The position numbers and the translations under genes are program-made. The notes beneath the pieces were generated by a model that was not told the DNA's origin, made no database searches, and worked only from the letters and a program-made list of their open reading frames with translations. Below, piece after piece: positions 5,143-6,239 of a stretch of 6,239 nucleotides of DNA. This DNA comes from Bacteroidales bacterium. Its GTDB lineage: Bacteria; Bacteroidota; Bacteroidia; Bacteroidales; F082. The stretch's first letter is position 1; the number at the start of each line of letters is the position of its first letter. The DNA lies in NCBI GenBank assembly GCA_016281295.1, contig JAEEII010000165.1:1-6239 (forward strand), in the 5' to 3' direction.

Positions 5143-6239
5143 ATGGGCTCTCGCGAACGTATAAAAAAAGGTTTCTCCAAACTTCTCAAAGAAGAGAAGC
5201 TGAAGCTTATTGCCAATTATTTTGAGAATCCAGGCGAAGTCATCAGCCTGCTGAAGAGTTATTGGCACTCCGACTCGGGTCAGCAGAAGCTCTTTGATGA
5301 GTTCAGTGAGAACACCATCACCAACTATTTCATCCCTTACGGCATCTCGCCCAATGTGATGATCAACGGGAAGAACTATATCGTTCCCATGGTCATCGAG
5401 GAGAGTTCGGTGGTGGCCGCCGCTTCCGCGGCGGCCAAGTTCTGGGGCGAACGTGGTGGCTTCCATGCCGAGGTCGTCGATGTGCGTAAGGTCGGACAAG
5501 TTCATTTCTGCTGGAAAGGCTCCATCAAACAGCTGCAAGACCTGTTCCCCGAAATCAAACAACGCCTGCTGGCAGATACCGACGCCTTCACCGCCAACAT
5601 GAGGAAAAGGGGAGGAGGCATCCTCGACATCCAGCTGCTCGACTATACCGACAAAATCCCTGACTACTACCAGCTGCGCACCGAGTTCAACACCTGCGAC
5701 TCCATGGGAGCCAACTTTATCAACACGGTCCTCGAACAGTTCGGACACAGCCTACACGCCTTCTTCGCTGAGCGGACCGACCTGCCCAACGAGCTGCGTG
5801 AGTCAGAGATTGTCATGACCATCCTTTCCAACAACACCCCCGACTGCCTTGTCAAGGTGTGGGTGGAATGCCCCACCGAACAACTCAATGGCATCGACGA
5901 ACACCTCTCGGGGGACGAATATGCCTTGAAATTCAAGAAAGCGGTCGATATTGCCCATGTTGACATCGACCGTGCCACCACCCATAACAAGGGCATCTAC
6001 AATGGCATCGACGCCGTGGTGCTTGCCACAGGCAACGACTTCCGCGCCGTGGAGGCGGCAGGGCATACCTACGCCGCCCGTCATGGTCGCTATGAGAGTC
6101 TCAGCACTGTCACCATTCACGACGGCATCTTCCACTTCGAACTCGAGGTGCCTATGGCCTTGGGTACCGTGGGCGGCCTCACAAGTCTGCACCCCCTGGC
6201 CAAGAAGTCACTGGAGCTGCTCGGAAACCCCACAGCACC
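5143..6239 (+). CDS. mvaA: Class II (degradative-type) hydroxymethylglutaryl-CoA reductase, partial (3' end outside window)
   Basis: The first 365 residues of a cytoplasmic HMG-CoA reductase, which interconverts HMG-CoA and mevalonate with NAD(P)H. The frame is open to the window edge. Motifs in order: ENTITNYFIPYGISPNVMING (55-75) and EESSVVAAAS (86-95) with likely catalytic Glu87; GGG (157-159); DSMGAN (186-191) of the cofactor-binding part; HNKG with Lys283 and ATGND with Asp299, spaced 16 apart as Lys267/Asp283 of the Pseudomonas mevalonii enzyme; then GTVGGLTSLHPLA (341-353). The catalytic histidine (His381 there) would fall near residue 397, beyond the window. Ser replaces the Pro of the usual EEPS motif. 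Class II enzymes run about 430 residues, so some 65-75 are missing. ATG 5143 comes one base after the lipoprotein stop, with no ribosome binding site, so coupled translation is likely. In Bacteroidota this class probably serves mevalonate-based isoprenoid synthesis; direction and cofactor cannot be told here. Confidence 0.93.
   Translation, partial: MGSRERIKKGFSKLLKEEKLKLIANYFENPGEVISLLKSYWHSDSGQQKLFDEFSENTITNYFIPYGISPNVMINGKNYIVPMVIEESSVVAAASAAAKFWGERGGFHAEVVDVRKVGQVHFCWKGSIKQLQDLFPEIKQRLLADTDAFTANMRKRGGGILDIQLLDYTDKIPDYYQLRTEFNTCDSMGANFINTVLEQFGHSLHAFFAERTDLPNELRESEIVMTILSNNTPDCLVKVWVECPTEQLNGIDEHLSGDEYALKFKKAVDIAHVDIDRATTHNKGIYNGIDAVVLATGNDFRAVEAAGHTYAARHGRYESLSTVTIHDGIFHFELEVPMALGTVGGLTSLHPLAKKSLELLGNPTA
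5414..5437 (+). other. GC-rich perfect hairpin inside the HMG-CoA reductase gene
   Basis: TGGCCGCCGC at 5414-5423 pairs perfectly with GCGGCGGCCA at 5428-5437 around a TTCC loop: ten pairs, nine of them G-C. It encodes the alanine-rich VVAAASAAAK stretch, which is conserved in the enzyme, so protein constraint may explain it. No T run follows, so it is not a standard terminator. Confidence 0.4.

Noticed and set aside
5134..6192. Open frames on the - strand opposite the HMG-CoA reductase gene
   Set aside because: They are antisense to a gene whose catalytic motifs are all in register on the + strand, and their translations show no recognisable family.

Overview
The window looks like a chromosomal segment from a Bacteroidota bacterium, probably a Bacteroidales-type, T9SS-bearing lineage of medium GC. 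Three things point there: two promoters with the Bacteroidetes -7 element TAnnTTTG (both TATCTTTGCGG), the tail of a type IX secretion (T9SS) cargo protein at the left edge, and gldF/gldG homologues. Every gene supported here is on the + strand. I see no RNA gene, CRISPR array, insertion sequence or phage feature, and no gap between genes longer than about 70 bases.

Layout. Bases 1-93 are the last 30 codons of a T9SS-sorted protein, followed by a weak terminator-like element and a promoter. Next comes a tightly packed operon: gldF (ABC-2 permease), gldG (membrane-anchored ABC auxiliary protein), a DUF4340 membrane-anchored protein, and rlmH (23S rRNA pseudouridine methyltransferase). gldG has a strong AGGAGG site 11 bases after gldF. 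The next two junctions are ATGA overlaps, so translation is probably coupled. A 51-base purine-rich and T-rich gap carries a second -7 element. It drives a DUF2807 (GIN-domain) lipoprotein gene, followed one base later by a class II HMG-CoA reductase gene that runs off the right edge before its catalytic histidine.

How they fit together. GldF, GldG and the DUF4340 protein read as one envelope ABC-transporter module: a six-helix permease plus two proteins with large periplasmic domains. The ATPase (GldA type) is not in the window and must be encoded elsewhere. Gliding cannot be concluded, because such modules also occur in non-gliding Bacteroidota. rlmH is a housekeeping gene at the operon's end and has a possible internal promoter. 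The HMG-CoA reductase suggests isoprenoid synthesis through mevalonate, unless it works in the degradative direction.

No clearly new system is evident. The least characterised parts are the DUF4340 partner of GldFG and the lipoprotein that shares a transcript with the HMG-CoA reductase. Assignments come from reading motifs by eye; no database search was run.
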